Shown: positions 56,292 through 64,000 of the stretch, one piece after another | Layout: every line of letters begins with the position of its first letter | Position numbering within the stretch: the stretch's first letter is position 1 | Source of the DNA: Microbacterium sp. MYb45 | GTDB taxonomy: Bacteria; Actinomycetota; Actinomycetes; Actinomycetales; Microbacteriaceae | DNA: 64,000 bases | Assembly: GCF_002979655.1 (NCBI RefSeq) | Contig: NZ_PCPG01000002.1 | Span: forward strand, 62,001-126,000 | Direction of reading: 5' to 3' | Translations under genes and position numbers: made by a program | The notes under the pieces: model-generated | Databases searched by the model: none | What the model was told of the DNA's origin: nothing | What the model saw: only the letters and a program-made list of their open reading frames with translations

Positions 56292-56720
56292 ATGCTGCCC
56301 TCACCGCCGGATCGGATGCTGCGAGCGCGGGCTGATCGGACGCTGATCGCCCGCGCGATCACCGCCGTCGGCCTCGCGCTCCTGCTGGTGATCGGCGCCT
56401 GGTCCAGCTCCCACGGCCCGGCCGATGTGCACGCCACCCTCTGCCTCGCGTCCGGCGTCTCGTCTCCGACTGACACCGTGTCCGCCGGCGGTGGCCCCGA
56501 CAGCGCGACGGCCATCGACGTGCTCTCCTCCGACATCGGCGTCTGCGTGCTCGCCGTGCTGTGCGGCGTCGCACTGGTGCTGCTGTTCCTCCGGCTTCGC
56601 GGTCGGGGCTCCCGGCCCCTCGGCACCCGCGCTCCCCGCCTTACGACGCCGAGCCGTGCCGGCCCGCGCCTCGTCGTCCCCGCCCTCTCCCTGACACAGC
56701 TCTCGATCTCCCGTACCTGA
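56292..56720 (+). CDS. Hypothetical membrane protein
   Basis: 142 residues with two hydrophobic helices (AITAVGLALLLVIGAW and GVCVLAVLCGVALVLLFLRL) and a Gly/Ser/Asp-rich external loop with two cysteines near the membrane. No family is certain; similar small proteins (DUF6153-like) occur next to thiol-redox genes. It precedes the DsbA-like gene by 69 bp. Confidence 0.6.
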   Translation: MLPSPPDRMLRARADRTLIARAITAVGLALLLVIGAWSSSHGPADVHATLCLASGVSSPTDTVSAGGGPDSATAIDVLSSDIGVCVLAVLCGVALVLLFLRLRGRGSRPLGTRAPRLTTPSRAGPRLVVPALSLTQLSISRT

Positions 56721-56789
56721 CCCCGACGCGTGCAGCGAGCCGCCTCGCGCGGCATCCTTCCCCGTCGTACCCCTGTGTCTGGAGACCCC

Positions 56790-57440
56790 ATGAAGAACTC
56801 TGTCAAAGCGACCCTGATCGCCATCGCCGTCGCCATCGTGCTGCTGATCGTCGGCATCGTGTTCGCCCTCAACCAGAAGGCGACCACCGCACCACCCGAA
56901 GGCGAGGAGCGGCCGACCGTGCGCACCGACTCGCACGTGCTCGACGACGGCGGCGAGGGCGCCGTCACCGTGGTCGAATTCCTCGACTTCGAGTGTGAGG
57001 CGTGCGGGGCGTTCTACCCGATCGTCGAAGAGCTGCGCGAGAAGTTCGACGGCGAGATCACCTACGTCGTCCGCTACTTCCCGCTGCCGGGGCACATCAA
57101 CTCCACCCAGGCCGCCCTCGCCGCCGAGGCGGCGGCGCAGCAGGACCGATTCGAGGACATGTATCACCGGCTGTTCGAGACCCAGGCGCAGTGGGGCGAG
57201 CAGCCCGAGGAGACACCAGAGGTGTTCCGTGGCTTCGCCGAGGACCTGGGCCTCGACATGGCTGCCTACGACGCCGCGATCGCCGACCCCGCCACCGCGG
57301 AACGCGTGCAGGCCGACAAGAGCGACGGCGAGCAGCTCGAGGTGAGCAGCACCCCGTCGTTCTTCGTCGACGGCCGGAAGGTCGAGCTGCAGGAGTGGGA
57401 CGACCTCGAGCAGGCGATCGAGAAGGCCGTCAACGGCTGA
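56790..57440 (+). CDS. Membrane-anchored DsbA-family thioredoxin-fold protein
   Basis: 216 residues. A single N-terminal anchor (about 8-28) is followed by a DsbA-like domain with the redox motif CEAC at Cys69-Cys72 (DFECEACGAF) and a cis-proline in SSTPSFFVDG. It likely oxidises or repairs exported thiols. The start ATG 56790 is preceded by GGAGA. The CEAC dipeptide differs from the CPIC motif of the protein coded at 18514-19179, suggesting different redox potentials. Confidence 0.88.
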   Translation: MKNSVKATLIAIAVAIVLLIVGIVFALNQKATTAPPEGEERPTVRTDSHVLDDGGEGAVTVVEFLDFECEACGAFYPIVEELREKFDGEITYVVRYFPLPGHINSTQAALAAEAAAQQDRFEDMYHRLFETQAQWGEQPEETPEVFRGFAEDLGLDMAAYDAAIADPATAERVQADKSDGEQLEVSSTPSFFVDGRKVELQEWDDLEQAIEKAVNG

Positions 57441-57448
57441 CACGGCAC

Positions 57449-57490
57449 GCCGGCTCAGGCGCCCTCGGAGGCCGAGGCGCTTGAGCCGGC
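57449..57490. terminator. Bidirectional hairpin between the DsbA-like and sigma factor genes
   Basis: GCCGGCTCA and TGAGCCGGC are the outer 9 bp of a long stem that continues with GGCGCC/GCGC and CTCGG/CCGAG around a 3-nt loop. It overlaps the last codons and stop of the sigma factor gene. Confidence 0.6.
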
Positions 57491-57997
57491 AGCCTGGGGT
57501 GACAGCAGCATGTCAGCGAGCCGGCGCCGGGCATTCCGATACCGCCCCCTCGCCGTGGACGCGGGGATGCCGATGATGCGCGCCGCCTCCTCGAGCGTGA
57601 AGCCTTCCCAATGCACGAGCCCGATCAGATCCCTCAGATCGTCCGGGAGCCGGCGGACCGCATCACGCACATCGATCGCCTGGGCATCGTCGTGCGTGTG
57701 CGGATGGGTGGCCAGGTGGCCCCGCAGTCGCTCCGCGAGCTTCCACCGCCGCACGGATGCCCGTTCGGCGTTCGCGAGGATCCGCCTCGCGACCCCGAAC
57801 AGCCACATCCGCGCCTCGATGTCGTCCTTCGGCAGGTCGTCGATACGCCGCCATGCCGTGAGCATCGTCTCGGACAGGAGATCGGCGGCGTCAGCGCTCG
57901 CCGTTCTCCGTTCGAAATACGCCAGCAGATCCGGCGAGCATGCCGAGATGCAATCGAGGGCACGGGCTCGGGCGCCCCCTCCCGACACAGGGTTCAC
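57455..57997 (-). CDS. ECF-type RNA polymerase sigma factor
   Basis: 180 residues. Region 2 (DAADLLSETMLTAWRRIDDLP) and region 4 helix-turn-helix (FTLEEAARIIGIPASTARGRYRNARRRL) are recognisable. The GTG start 57997 overlaps the stop of the putative anti-sigma gene by 4 bp. It probably directs a small stress regulon. Target promoters are unknown. Confidence 0.86.
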   Translation of the reverse strand: MNPVSGGGARARALDCISACSPDLLAYFERRTASADAADLLSETMLTAWRRIDDLPKDDIEARMWLFGVARRILANAERASVRRWKLAERLRGHLATHPHTHDDAQAIDVRDAVRRLPDDLRDLIGLVHWEGFTLEEAARIIGIPASTARGRYRNARRRLADMLLSPQAAGSSASASEGA

Positions 57998-58620
57998 CGG
58001 CCCTCCTCCGTGCAGATCGCCTGCCCGGAGGAGGCGATCATGTTGTCCGACCGCTCGGGGTCGAACCCGCGCTCCTCGAGCTCGGTGATGACGACGTCGT
58101 TCACCGCGCGCGACATGGCCATCTGCGCGATGACGTCGTCGACTGTGGGGAGGGTGGTGCGGCCCGATTCGATCCACGAGCGGGCGGTCTCGGTGACGTC
58201 GGGCTGCGCTTCCAGCCGACGCTCCCACTGCACGGGATCAGCCGCCGCGACGACGTCGGTGTCCCGGAAGATGCTCTGGATCGCCGCGCGCACCTCGGGA
58301 TTCTCTGCCGTGATCTCGCCCACCCGCTCCTCGCATTCGATCCCGCTGGGCAGCACATAGGTGAACGTCCCGTCCGGCGTCTCCGCCCACGGCCGCCAGA
58401 GGCCTGTGGCCGCGGCCGCTGCGCCGCCCGCCAACAAGAGGGCGACACCACCGGCGGCCGCGATCGCTCCGACCCGATGGGACCGAGTTCGCCGACCACG
58501 CGTTCTCGTCGCGACCGAGAGCCTCGCCAGCTCCCTTTCCAGCTCCGGCGTTCGCGGCGCGATCAGCTCGCCCGCGACCTGCAGCGCGCGGTCCAGATCG
58601 TCATCCCCGATGCCGCGCAT
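57994..58620 (-). CDS. Single-pass membrane protein, probable anti-sigma partner
   Basis: 208 residues from ATG 58620, which has a strong GAGGAG site; ATG 58644 would add 8 residues. A charged cytoplasmic N-terminus, one Ala/Gly-rich membrane helix (about 50-71) and an extracytoplasmic domain with cysteines. No zinc-binding anti-sigma motif is visible, so the role rests on the coupled sigma gene. It precedes the sigma factor gene in the operon, the reverse of the common order. Confidence 0.68.
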   Translation of the reverse strand: MRGIGDDDLDRALQVAGELIAPRTPELERELARLSVATRTRGRRTRSHRVGAIAAAGGVALLLAGGAAAAATGLWRPWAETPDGTFTYVLPSGIECEERVGEITAENPEVRAAIQSIFRDTDVVAAADPVQWERRLEAQPDVTETARSWIESGRTTLPTVDDVIAQMAMSRAVNDVVITELEERGFDPERSDNMIASSGQAICTEEGR

Positions 58621-58664
58621 CTCGTTCTCCTCGATTCGCTCCATACCTGTATATGTGCAGCACA

Positions 58665-58677
58665 GGACGAAACGTCC
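58665..58677. promoter_or_regulatory. Inverted repeat in the divergent sigma/phosphatase region
   Basis: GGACG AAA CGTCC is a perfect 5-bp dyad about 45 bp upstream of the chosen start of the anti-sigma-like gene. It could be part of the sigma operon promoter or an operator; evidence is weak. Confidence 0.35.
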
Positions 58678-58760
58678 ACGCCCACCCCGAAACGGTGAGA
58701 ACGCCGGATGTGCACTCCCGATACGCTGAGACCAAAATCAGGGAGAGGGCCCGGACGACC

Positions 58761-59567
58761 ATGGAACTGACGTCGATTCTGCAGGGGACGCACAACGCTC
58801 GAGAGCTCACCGGGCTCCCGCTCACCGGCGGCGGAACCCTCGCCTCCGGTCTCCTCTTCCGCTCCGACGCCCTCGCAGGGCTCACCGACGAGGGGCTGCA
58901 GGAACTCGTCGACCTCCGCATCGGGACCGTGATCGACCTGCGCACCGACGGCGAGCGCTCCCGCGCGGCGGACCGGCTTCCCGAAGACGGCAGCGTCACC
59001 CTGCTGCCCCTGCCGATGCAGGGCGGCGCCATGGACGAGATGGTGAAGCGGCTGCTTCCCGCGGCGGGTGGCGCGAGCCTGTCGGTCACGCAGGTCGCCG
59101 ACGTGCTGAAGCAGGTGCCGACGCTGGAGGGGCTGTATGTGGCGATCCTCGAGGCGAGCGCCGCGCAGTTCGCGACCGTCGCGCGCACCGTGCTCACCGC
59201 CTCTCGCACCGAACGTCCCGGAGTGCTGTTCCACTGCACGGCGGGCAAGGATCGCACCGGACTCGCCGCGGCGATCCTGCTGTCGGTCGCCGGCGTGCCG
59301 CGCGAGGTGATCGTCGACGACTACAGGCAGACGGAGAAGAACCTGGCTCTCGGTTTCGCCGAGGCTCTCACCGCGCTCATCACCTCCCTCGGCGTCCCCC
59401 TCACTCCCGCCCTCAAGACGCTGGCGACCGAGTCTCCCGCCTCGGCGATCGAGGCGGCCCTGGAGTGGATCGACGCGAACCACGGCGACGTCTCGGGCTA
59501 CCTGCGCAGCGGCGGCATGACGAACGACGAGATCGCGGACCTCCGCCGGGTGCTGCGCGGAGAGTAG
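58761..59567 (+). CDS. Tyrosine-protein phosphatase (PtpB-like / dual-specificity)
   Basis: 268 residues. P-loop HCTAGKDRTG with Cys159 and Arg165, and the start LTSILQGTHNARELTGLPL with RSDAL match atypical bacterial tyrosine phosphatases like mycobacterial PtpB, which also act on phosphoinositides. No signal peptide. ATG 58761; the earlier in-frame ATG is in the divergent promoter region. Confidence 0.9.
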   Translation: MELTSILQGTHNARELTGLPLTGGGTLASGLLFRSDALAGLTDEGLQELVDLRIGTVIDLRTDGERSRAADRLPEDGSVTLLPLPMQGGAMDEMVKRLLPAAGGASLSVTQVADVLKQVPTLEGLYVAILEASAAQFATVARTVLTASRTERPGVLFHCTAGKDRTGLAAAILLSVAGVPREVIVDDYRQTEKNLALGFAEALTALITSLGVPLTPALKTLATESPASAIEAALEWIDANHGDVSGYLRSGGMTNDEIADLRRVLRGE

Positions 59568-59601
59568 CCACAGCACGGAGCCCCCTCGCTACGCTGAGCG
59601 C

Positions 59602-61680
59602 ATGACTGAGGAGCGCTCCCCCACGCCCCACCCGGCCATCGCCGTCGTCCGCCGCATCCCGGCGACGCTGATCATGGCGCTGCTGATCCTCATCGTCGGG
59701 GTCATGTGGAACGGGCTCTGGGCACCGTTCGAGGACACGAAGCTGTTCCCGACCGTGGCCTACGGTCTGCCGAACCTCGTCGACGGCAAGTGGTGGACCC
59801 CGCTGACCGGCACGTTCTTCGTGAACCAGCCGTGGGTCTACGTGTTCACGATCGCCGGCTTCTGGGGCATGGCGTACCTGGAGTTCCGGCGCGGATCGCG
59901 GGTCGCACTCGCGTACTACTGGATCGGTCAGCTGTTCGCGATCTTCGCCACCGCGCTGCTGCTCCTCCTGCTCTCGCAGTTCCCCTGGGAGTGGGCCACG
60001 ACCCAGGCGCAGGCGCTCGACGTCGGAGCATCAGGCGGAACCATGGCCTGCATCGCCGCGGCCGTCGGCCTGTTCCGCCCACCGTGGCGGGTGCGCGGCT
60101 GGCTGATCCTGCTCGGCTTCGTGTTCATCGCGATGCTGTTCTGGGGCAAGATCGCCGACCTCGAGCACCTGCTCGCCGTGCTGCTGATCCTCGTGGTCGA
60201 CCGCTCGCTGCGCGTGCGGCACACGACCGTCCGCGAGCAGAGGCTGATCGCGGTGATCGCCATCCTCGTGCTCGGCGCGGTCGAGATCATCACGACCCTC
60301 CTCCCCACCGACGGCCCGTTCGGCCCGACCGAACCCGCATCGGGTGGCTTCATCGACCTCGCGATCGACGTCGTCGTGATCCTGGTGCTCGTGAACGGTC
60401 TGCGCCGCGGCCGCCGCTGGACCTGGGTGCTCGCACTGCTGCTCGGCCTCTTCAACGTCCTGGTCGCGGCGCTCGTGCTCACCCTCATCACCGTCTTCAG
60501 CCAGGCCCAGGTCGACTTCCGCTGGGACGGCGAGACCGAGCTCTCCCTGGCGAACGGTTTCCTCTGGTTGGTCATGCTCGTCTACCTCATCTGGGTGCGC
60601 CGGGCGTTCGGGGCCAGGCGCAAGACGAAGCTCGGCATCCAGCCCTCCCCCACGGCGGACGACATGAAGAAGGAGCTGCGCACGCACGGCGGAGGCACCC
60701 TGTCGTGGATGACGACCTGGGACGGCAACAGCTACGCCCGGGTGACCGGCGGCATCGTCGCGTACCAGCGGCGCAACGGCGTGGCTCTGGCGCTCGCCGA
60801 CCCGATCGGCCCGGCGGATTCTCGCGCCGAGGCCGTGACGGAGTTCATCCGCACCGCTGAGCAGGCAGGTCTCGTGCCGTGCTTCTTCAGCGCCGATGAG
60901 GCCACCCGGGCCGCCGTGCCCTCGACCTGGCGCATCATCGTCGTGGCCGACGACACGATCGTCGACCTGCCGGGGCTGGAGTTCACGGGTAAGCGGTGGA
61001 ACTCCGTGCGCACCTCACTCAACAGAGCCGGCCGCGACGACATGACCTTCCGGATGACGCACCTGAAGGCCGAGTCCTGGGGTGTGCAGCAGCAGCTGCG
61101 GGCGATCTCCGAAGCCTGGGTCGGCGACAAGGATCTGCCGGAGATGCGCTTCACCCTCGGCACGCTCGATGAGGCGGAGGACCCGGAGGTGCGCCTCGCG
61201 CTGGCCGTCGCCCCCAACGGCGACATCGATGGGTTCCTTTCGTGGCTGCCCGTGTACGGCGGCGACGGTGCGGTGCGCGGGTGGACGCTCGATCTGATGC
61301 GCCGCCGCGACGGCGGGTTCGGCCCGGTGATGGAATATCTCATCGGATCCTCAGCGAAGCAGTTCTCCGAGGAGGGGGCCGAGATCATGTCGCTCTCCGG
61401 CGCTCCCCTCGCCCACGACTATCCGCCGGATGCCGGTGTGATCGCCGCGCTGAGCGAGCGACTCGCGGATGCCCTGGAGCCGGTCTACGGCTTCGGCTCA
61501 CTGCACCGTTTCAAGCAGAAGTTCCACCCGCGCTACGAGACCATGTACCTCCTGTTCCGCGACGAGAGCGATCTCACCCGCATCGGCGGCGCGCTCACGC
61601 GGGCGTTCCTACCGGATGCCACCCTGCGGCAGTTCGCCGGGGCCGGACTCGAGCTCGTCCGCGGCGGTGGGAAGGACTGA
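59602..61680 (+). CDS. Rhomboid-like membrane domain fused to DUF2156 (MprF-type acyl-tRNA transferase-like)
   Basis: 692 residues. The N-terminal half has about ten hydrophobic helices; within it GASGG (Ser144) and DLEHLL (His189) lie in successive helices in the order and spacing of a rhomboid Ser-His dyad. The C-terminal half (about 355-690) is a DUF2156 domain of the type that moves an aminoacyl group from tRNA to phosphatidylglycerol, with RRRDGGFGPVMEYLI and FKQKFHPRYE. The fusion suggests lipid modification or resistance to cationic peptides, with the membrane part acting as flippase-like or protease-like module. Rhomboid activity is not proven: the second histidine and the WR motif are not seen. 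Confidence 0.8.
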   Translation: MTEERSPTPHPAIAVVRRIPATLIMALLILIVGVMWNGLWAPFEDTKLFPTVAYGLPNLVDGKWWTPLTGTFFVNQPWVYVFTIAGFWGMAYLEFRRGSRVALAYYWIGQLFAIFATALLLLLLSQFPWEWATTQAQALDVGASGGTMACIAAAVGLFRPPWRVRGWLILLGFVFIAMLFWGKIADLEHLLAVLLILVVDRSLRVRHTTVREQRLIAVIAILVLGAVEIITTLLPTDGPFGPTEPASGGFIDLAIDVVVILVLVNGLRRGRRWTWVLALLLGLFNVLVAALVLTLITVFSQAQVDFRWDGETELSLANGFLWLVMLVYLIWVRRAFGARRKTKLGIQPSPTADDMKKELRTHGGGTLSWMTTWDGNSYARVTGGIVAYQRRNGVALALADPIGPADSRAEAVTEFIRTAEQAGLVPCFFSADEATRAAVPSTWRIIVVADDTIVDLPGLEFTGKRWNSVRTSLNRAGRDDMTFRMTHLKAESWGVQQQLRAISEAWVGDKDLPEMRFTLGTLDEAEDPEVRLALAVAPNGDIDGFLSWLPVYGGDGAVRGWTLDLMRRRDGGFGPVMEYLIGSSAKQFSEEGAEIMSLSGAPLAHDYPPDAGVIAALSERLADALEPVYGFGSLHRFKQKFHPRYETMYLLFRDESDLTRIGGALTRAFLPDATLRQFAGAGLELVRGGGKD

Positions 61681-61689
61681 CTATTACGT

Positions 61690-61730
61690 TTTCCGGATAA
61701 CACAACGCGATGCGGATTTCCGGATATCAC
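61690..61730. repeat. Direct repeats TTTCCGGATAWCAC
   Basis: TTTCCGGATAACAC (61690-61703) and TTTCCGGATATCAC (61717-61730) are 27 bp apart start-to-start, in the short interval between the DUF2156 gene and the nucleotidyltransferase gene. They may be binding sites for a regulator. Confidence 0.6.
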
Positions 61731-61755
61731 CCGCCCCGCACCCGGCGGGCCCGAC

Positions 61756-62598
61756 GTGAGTACGATCGGTGTCGTGCTCGATGAAGACCGCCTCCGCTCC
61801 ATGGCCGACGAACTCACCGGCGTGCCCGGTGTGCGCGCCGTCACACTCGGAGGCAGCCGAGCCCGGGGCACGCATCGCCCGGACTCCGACATCGACCTGG
61901 GTCTCTATGTCGACGCGGACGTCGACCGCGCGGGCCTGGGGCGTGTGGCGAGCAGCTGGACGGGTGCGCCCGTCGAGATCGCCGAACGGGGCGGCTGGGG
62001 TCCATGGGTCGACGGCGGCGCCTGGCTGATCGTCGACGGCGTGCCGGTCGATCTCATCCTCCGCGACGTGGACCGGGTAGCGGAGCAGTGCGCTCGCGCC
62101 GCGAGGGGCGAGTTCGCCTTCCACCCCCAGCCGGGGCATCCGCTCGGCTTCCTCGACGTCGCCTACGCCGGCGAGGTCGCGACGAGTGTGCCGCTGCGCG
62201 ACCCGGAGGGGATCCTGATCGGCCTCGCCCGCAGCGTGACCCCCTACCCGGAGGCACTGCGGGATGCGTTCCTCACGAACCTCTGGCAGGTCGACTTCCT
62301 GCTGAACGCCGCCCTGAAGGGTGCGAAGTCCGGTGACGTCGCCTACGTGTCGCTGTGCGGGACCACGACGACCATGCTCACCGCGCACGCCTGGCACGCC
62401 TCGGCCGGCAACTGGGTCACGAACGAGAAGGGGCTCGTCACGAACGTCGCTCGCCTGCCGATCGACACCCGCGGGTTCAGTGCGGCGGCCGCCGAGGCGC
62501 TCGGGAGTCTCGGCACCTCCCCCGAAGAGCTGCTCGCATCGATAGTGCGGCTGCGGGAACTCCCGCGCCCGGTCGCGCACCCGGCGGATGTCCGCTGA
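61756..62598 (+). CDS. Nucleotidyltransferase-fold protein (AadA/DUF4111-like)
   Basis: 280 residues. The polymerase-beta-type active site is complete: GGS at 32-34, Asp45 and Asp47 in PDSDIDLG, and a third acid at Asp99 (VPVDLIL). A C-terminal helical domain follows. Such stand-alone proteins include aminoglycoside adenylyltransferases and enzymes of unknown substrate; resistance is not claimed. GTG start at 61756, ribosome site weak. Confidence 0.8.
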   Translation: MSTIGVVLDEDRLRSMADELTGVPGVRAVTLGGSRARGTHRPDSDIDLGLYVDADVDRAGLGRVASSWTGAPVEIAERGGWGPWVDGGAWLIVDGVPVDLILRDVDRVAEQCARAARGEFAFHPQPGHPLGFLDVAYAGEVATSVPLRDPEGILIGLARSVTPYPEALRDAFLTNLWQVDFLLNAALKGAKSGDVAYVSLCGTTTTMLTAHAWHASAGNWVTNEKGLVTNVARLPIDTRGFSAAAAEALGSLGTSPEELLASIVRLRELPRPVAHPADVR

Positions 62599-62633
62599 CG
62601 AAACCACGCGACGCCCGCAGGCCCCGGATCGGC

Positions 62634-63005
62634 TCAGTGCGCCGCGGGCGTCTGGGGGTGCAGTGCGAGCCAGGCGGTCCGGACGGCGCTGAGGGCCTGG
62701 TCGAGGTCGAGATCGCCGATGGTGCTCACGTAGCGCTTCGCCGCACGCTGAACCTCTGGAGGATGTGCTTTCCCCGGCGCGACTCGGGTTCCTCGAGTTC
62801 TGCTGGTTTCGATGAGACCTTCGGATTCGAGGGTCGCGTAGGCCTTCGCCACCGTCCCGGCCGCGACGCGCAGATCGGCGGCGAGTTGGCGTATGGAGGG
62901 CAGTCTCTGGCCGTCGGCGAGGTCCCCGGAGCGGATCAGGTCGGTGATCTGCCCGCGGATCTGCTCGAAGGGGACGACGCTGCTCTGTGGATCGAAGGTG
63001 ATCAT
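62634..63005 (-). CDS. GntR-family regulator, YtrA type
   Basis: 123 residues, short as in the YtrA subfamily. The winged helix covers VPFEQIRGQITDLIRSGDL and RLPSIRQLAADLRVAAGTVAKAYATLE, followed by a brief tail. It overlaps the stop of the membrane protein gene by 4 bp and probably represses the pair through the palindrome at 63972-63991. Confidence 0.88.
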   Translation of the reverse strand: MITFDPQSSVVPFEQIRGQITDLIRSGDLADGQRLPSIRQLAADLRVAAGTVAKAYATLESEGLIETSRTRGTRVAPGKAHPPEVQRAAKRYVSTIGDLDLDQALSAVRTAWLALHPQTPAAH

Positions 63006-63958
63006 CGAGGCAGTCCCGCAGGCGCGGTCTCGGCGTTCCGCGGACCGGCCGGTGCTCCGGCGGCGAGCGCCGCGTCCGGGAGCGTGAAGGCCCAGAGCGT
63101 GGCGAGCGTGAGGACGACGATGCTGCCGATCATCAGGACGAGTCCCGCTCCCGCAAGCGTCTGACCGAGCACGTCCCAGATCGCGGGGACGCCTTCGAAA
63201 TAGGTGTTGTGCATCGCCGACCCCGATTGGAGGGCGGTACCGCCGAACTGGAGCAGGAGCATCGCGCCGCCGACGGCGAGGATGATCCGATTGGTCGCCC
63301 GCCGCCAGCCGGCATCCACGTCGGCGCGCTCACGCTGGGGCAGTGCGGGCGTGGAGCTGACGCGCCAGAGCGCGAGGAACGTGGCTGCCACGAGGACCAC
63401 CGTCGCCACGAGAAGAGGAACACCATAGAACCAACCGGGGTAGGGGCTGCTGGCGCTGGCGGAGTCCGCGGTCTGGAAGGCGATGGTCCGGTAGCGGCCC
63501 GATCCGTCCGGACTCGACGTCACCCCCGTGAAGATGAGGAACGCGACCTGGAGGATCACGGCCGCCGCGAGCAGGCCCGTCCCCACCGGGGGCACGAACG
63601 ACAGGGGTGTCCGGGGCGTCAGGGATGCTTCGCGTGCGGCGCCGGAGGCGACCACGACCGCACGAGGCGGGGTGGCGGAGTAGAGAAGCAAGCCCGCAGA
63701 GCCGCCCAGGGCAGGGGCGAGAGCGATCGGAAGGCCCGCCAAAGACTGCAGGAAGGACCCGGCCAGGAAGAGGGCGACGATCACGACGCCGGAGAAGACG
63801 ACGGCGATCACCGCCCGCCGCCTGGCCGCGTCGAGAAGCGACTGGACGGATGCCGCCAGCGGCTCGGTTCGCCGTGGACGGCCACGGACGACCAACCACA
63901 CGACGGCGACCACCGCCGCGACGCAAACGATGTATCCGACAAGCGCGATCCCCGCCAT
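63002..63958 (-). CDS. Multi-spanning membrane protein of a YtrA-type module
   Basis: 318 residues with about seven hydrophobic helices, no ABC or enzyme motif. It is the first gene of a two-gene unit with a YtrA-type regulator. Start ATG 63958 with GGAGG about 9 bases upstream; GTG 63979 would begin within the operator palindrome. Function unknown. Confidence 0.78.
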   Translation of the reverse strand: MAGIALVGYIVCVAAVVAVVWLVVRGRPRRTEPLAASVQSLLDAARRRAVIAVVFSGVVIVALFLAGSFLQSLAGLPIALAPALGGSAGLLLYSATPPRAVVVASGAAREASLTPRTPLSFVPPVGTGLLAAAVILQVAFLIFTGVTSSPDGSGRYRTIAFQTADSASASSPYPGWFYGVPLLVATVVLVAATFLALWRVSSTPALPQRERADVDAGWRRATNRIILAVGGAMLLLQFGGTALQSGSAMHNTYFEGVPAIWDVLGQTLAGAGLVLMIGSIVVLTLATLWAFTLPDAALAAGAPAGPRNAETAPAGLPR

Positions 63959-63971
63959 GGTTCTGCCTCCG

Positions 63972-63991
63972 TGTATCACTCAGGTGATACA
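63972..63991. promoter_or_regulatory. YtrA/GntR operator palindrome
   Basis: TGTATCAC TCAG GTGATACA: two perfect 8-bp arms with a 4-nt spacer, directly upstream of the first gene of the unit. This is the kind of dyad bound by GntR/YtrA repressors. Confidence 0.75.
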
Positions 63992-64000
63992 GAGTCTGCC

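Overview
The window is a high-GC actinobacterial chromosome segment. Gene order, protein sequences and the respiratory quinone genes suggest Microbacterium or a near relative in Microbacteriaceae; this is an inference from content, not a database match. No rRNA, tRNA, CRISPR array, prophage or insertion sequence was recognised.

Left flank (1-15168). After the end of a CitB-type response regulator and a CoA ligase on the + strand comes a twelve-gene minus-strand operon (14446 to 2047). It encodes an oligopeptide-type ABC importer (substrate-binding protein, two permeases, two ATPases), an HxH amidohydrolase, a DUF885 metallopeptidase, an NTF2-like protein, a DapA-family lyase/deaminase and a three-subunit FAD/[2Fe-2S]/FAD amine dehydrogenase. 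Nine junctions are 4-bp ATGA/GTGA overlaps. A divergent XRE-cupin regulator faces it across an AT-rich operator region. The set reads as uptake, hydrolysis and oxidation of a small peptide or opine/imino acid; a hydroxyproline-type pathway is the best specific guess.

Core (15245-37568). All minus strand: the str operon (rpsL-rpsG-fusA-tuf), a monocistronic Rv0909-like small gene, an 850-bp non-coding stretch rich in hairpins, then S10 (rpsJ to rpsQ), spc (rplN to rplO), secY-adk-map plus a DsbA-like gene, and infA-rpmJ-rpsM-rpsK-rpoA-rplQ. rpsN and rpsD are absent from their usual places; a REP-like palindrome and a 13-bp hairpin occupy those gaps. Several ribosomal proteins carry long low-complexity tails.

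Right flank (37612-64000). Small membrane proteins with a PadR regulator; a maltose-type ABC importer (no ATPase gene) under two LacI-type operators; a YajQ nucleotide-binding protein; a GntR regulator; an alpha/beta hydrolase; a ferredoxin-NADP reductase; menaquinone genes (polyprenyl synthase, menG, menF, menD) with a PPK2 kinase; a DsbA-like protein; a sigma factor with its probable anti-sigma partner; a tyrosine phosphatase; a rhomboid-like/DUF2156 fusion; a nucleotidyltransferase; and a membrane protein with a YtrA-type GntR regulator below a perfect operator palindrome.

The most unusual points are the rhomboid-DUF2156 fusion with a Ser/His pair retained, the tightly coupled peptide/imino-acid operon, the repeated use of strong intercistronic hairpins inside operons, the tandem hairpin array upstream of rpsJ, and several well-formed operators whose regulators can be guessed from context.
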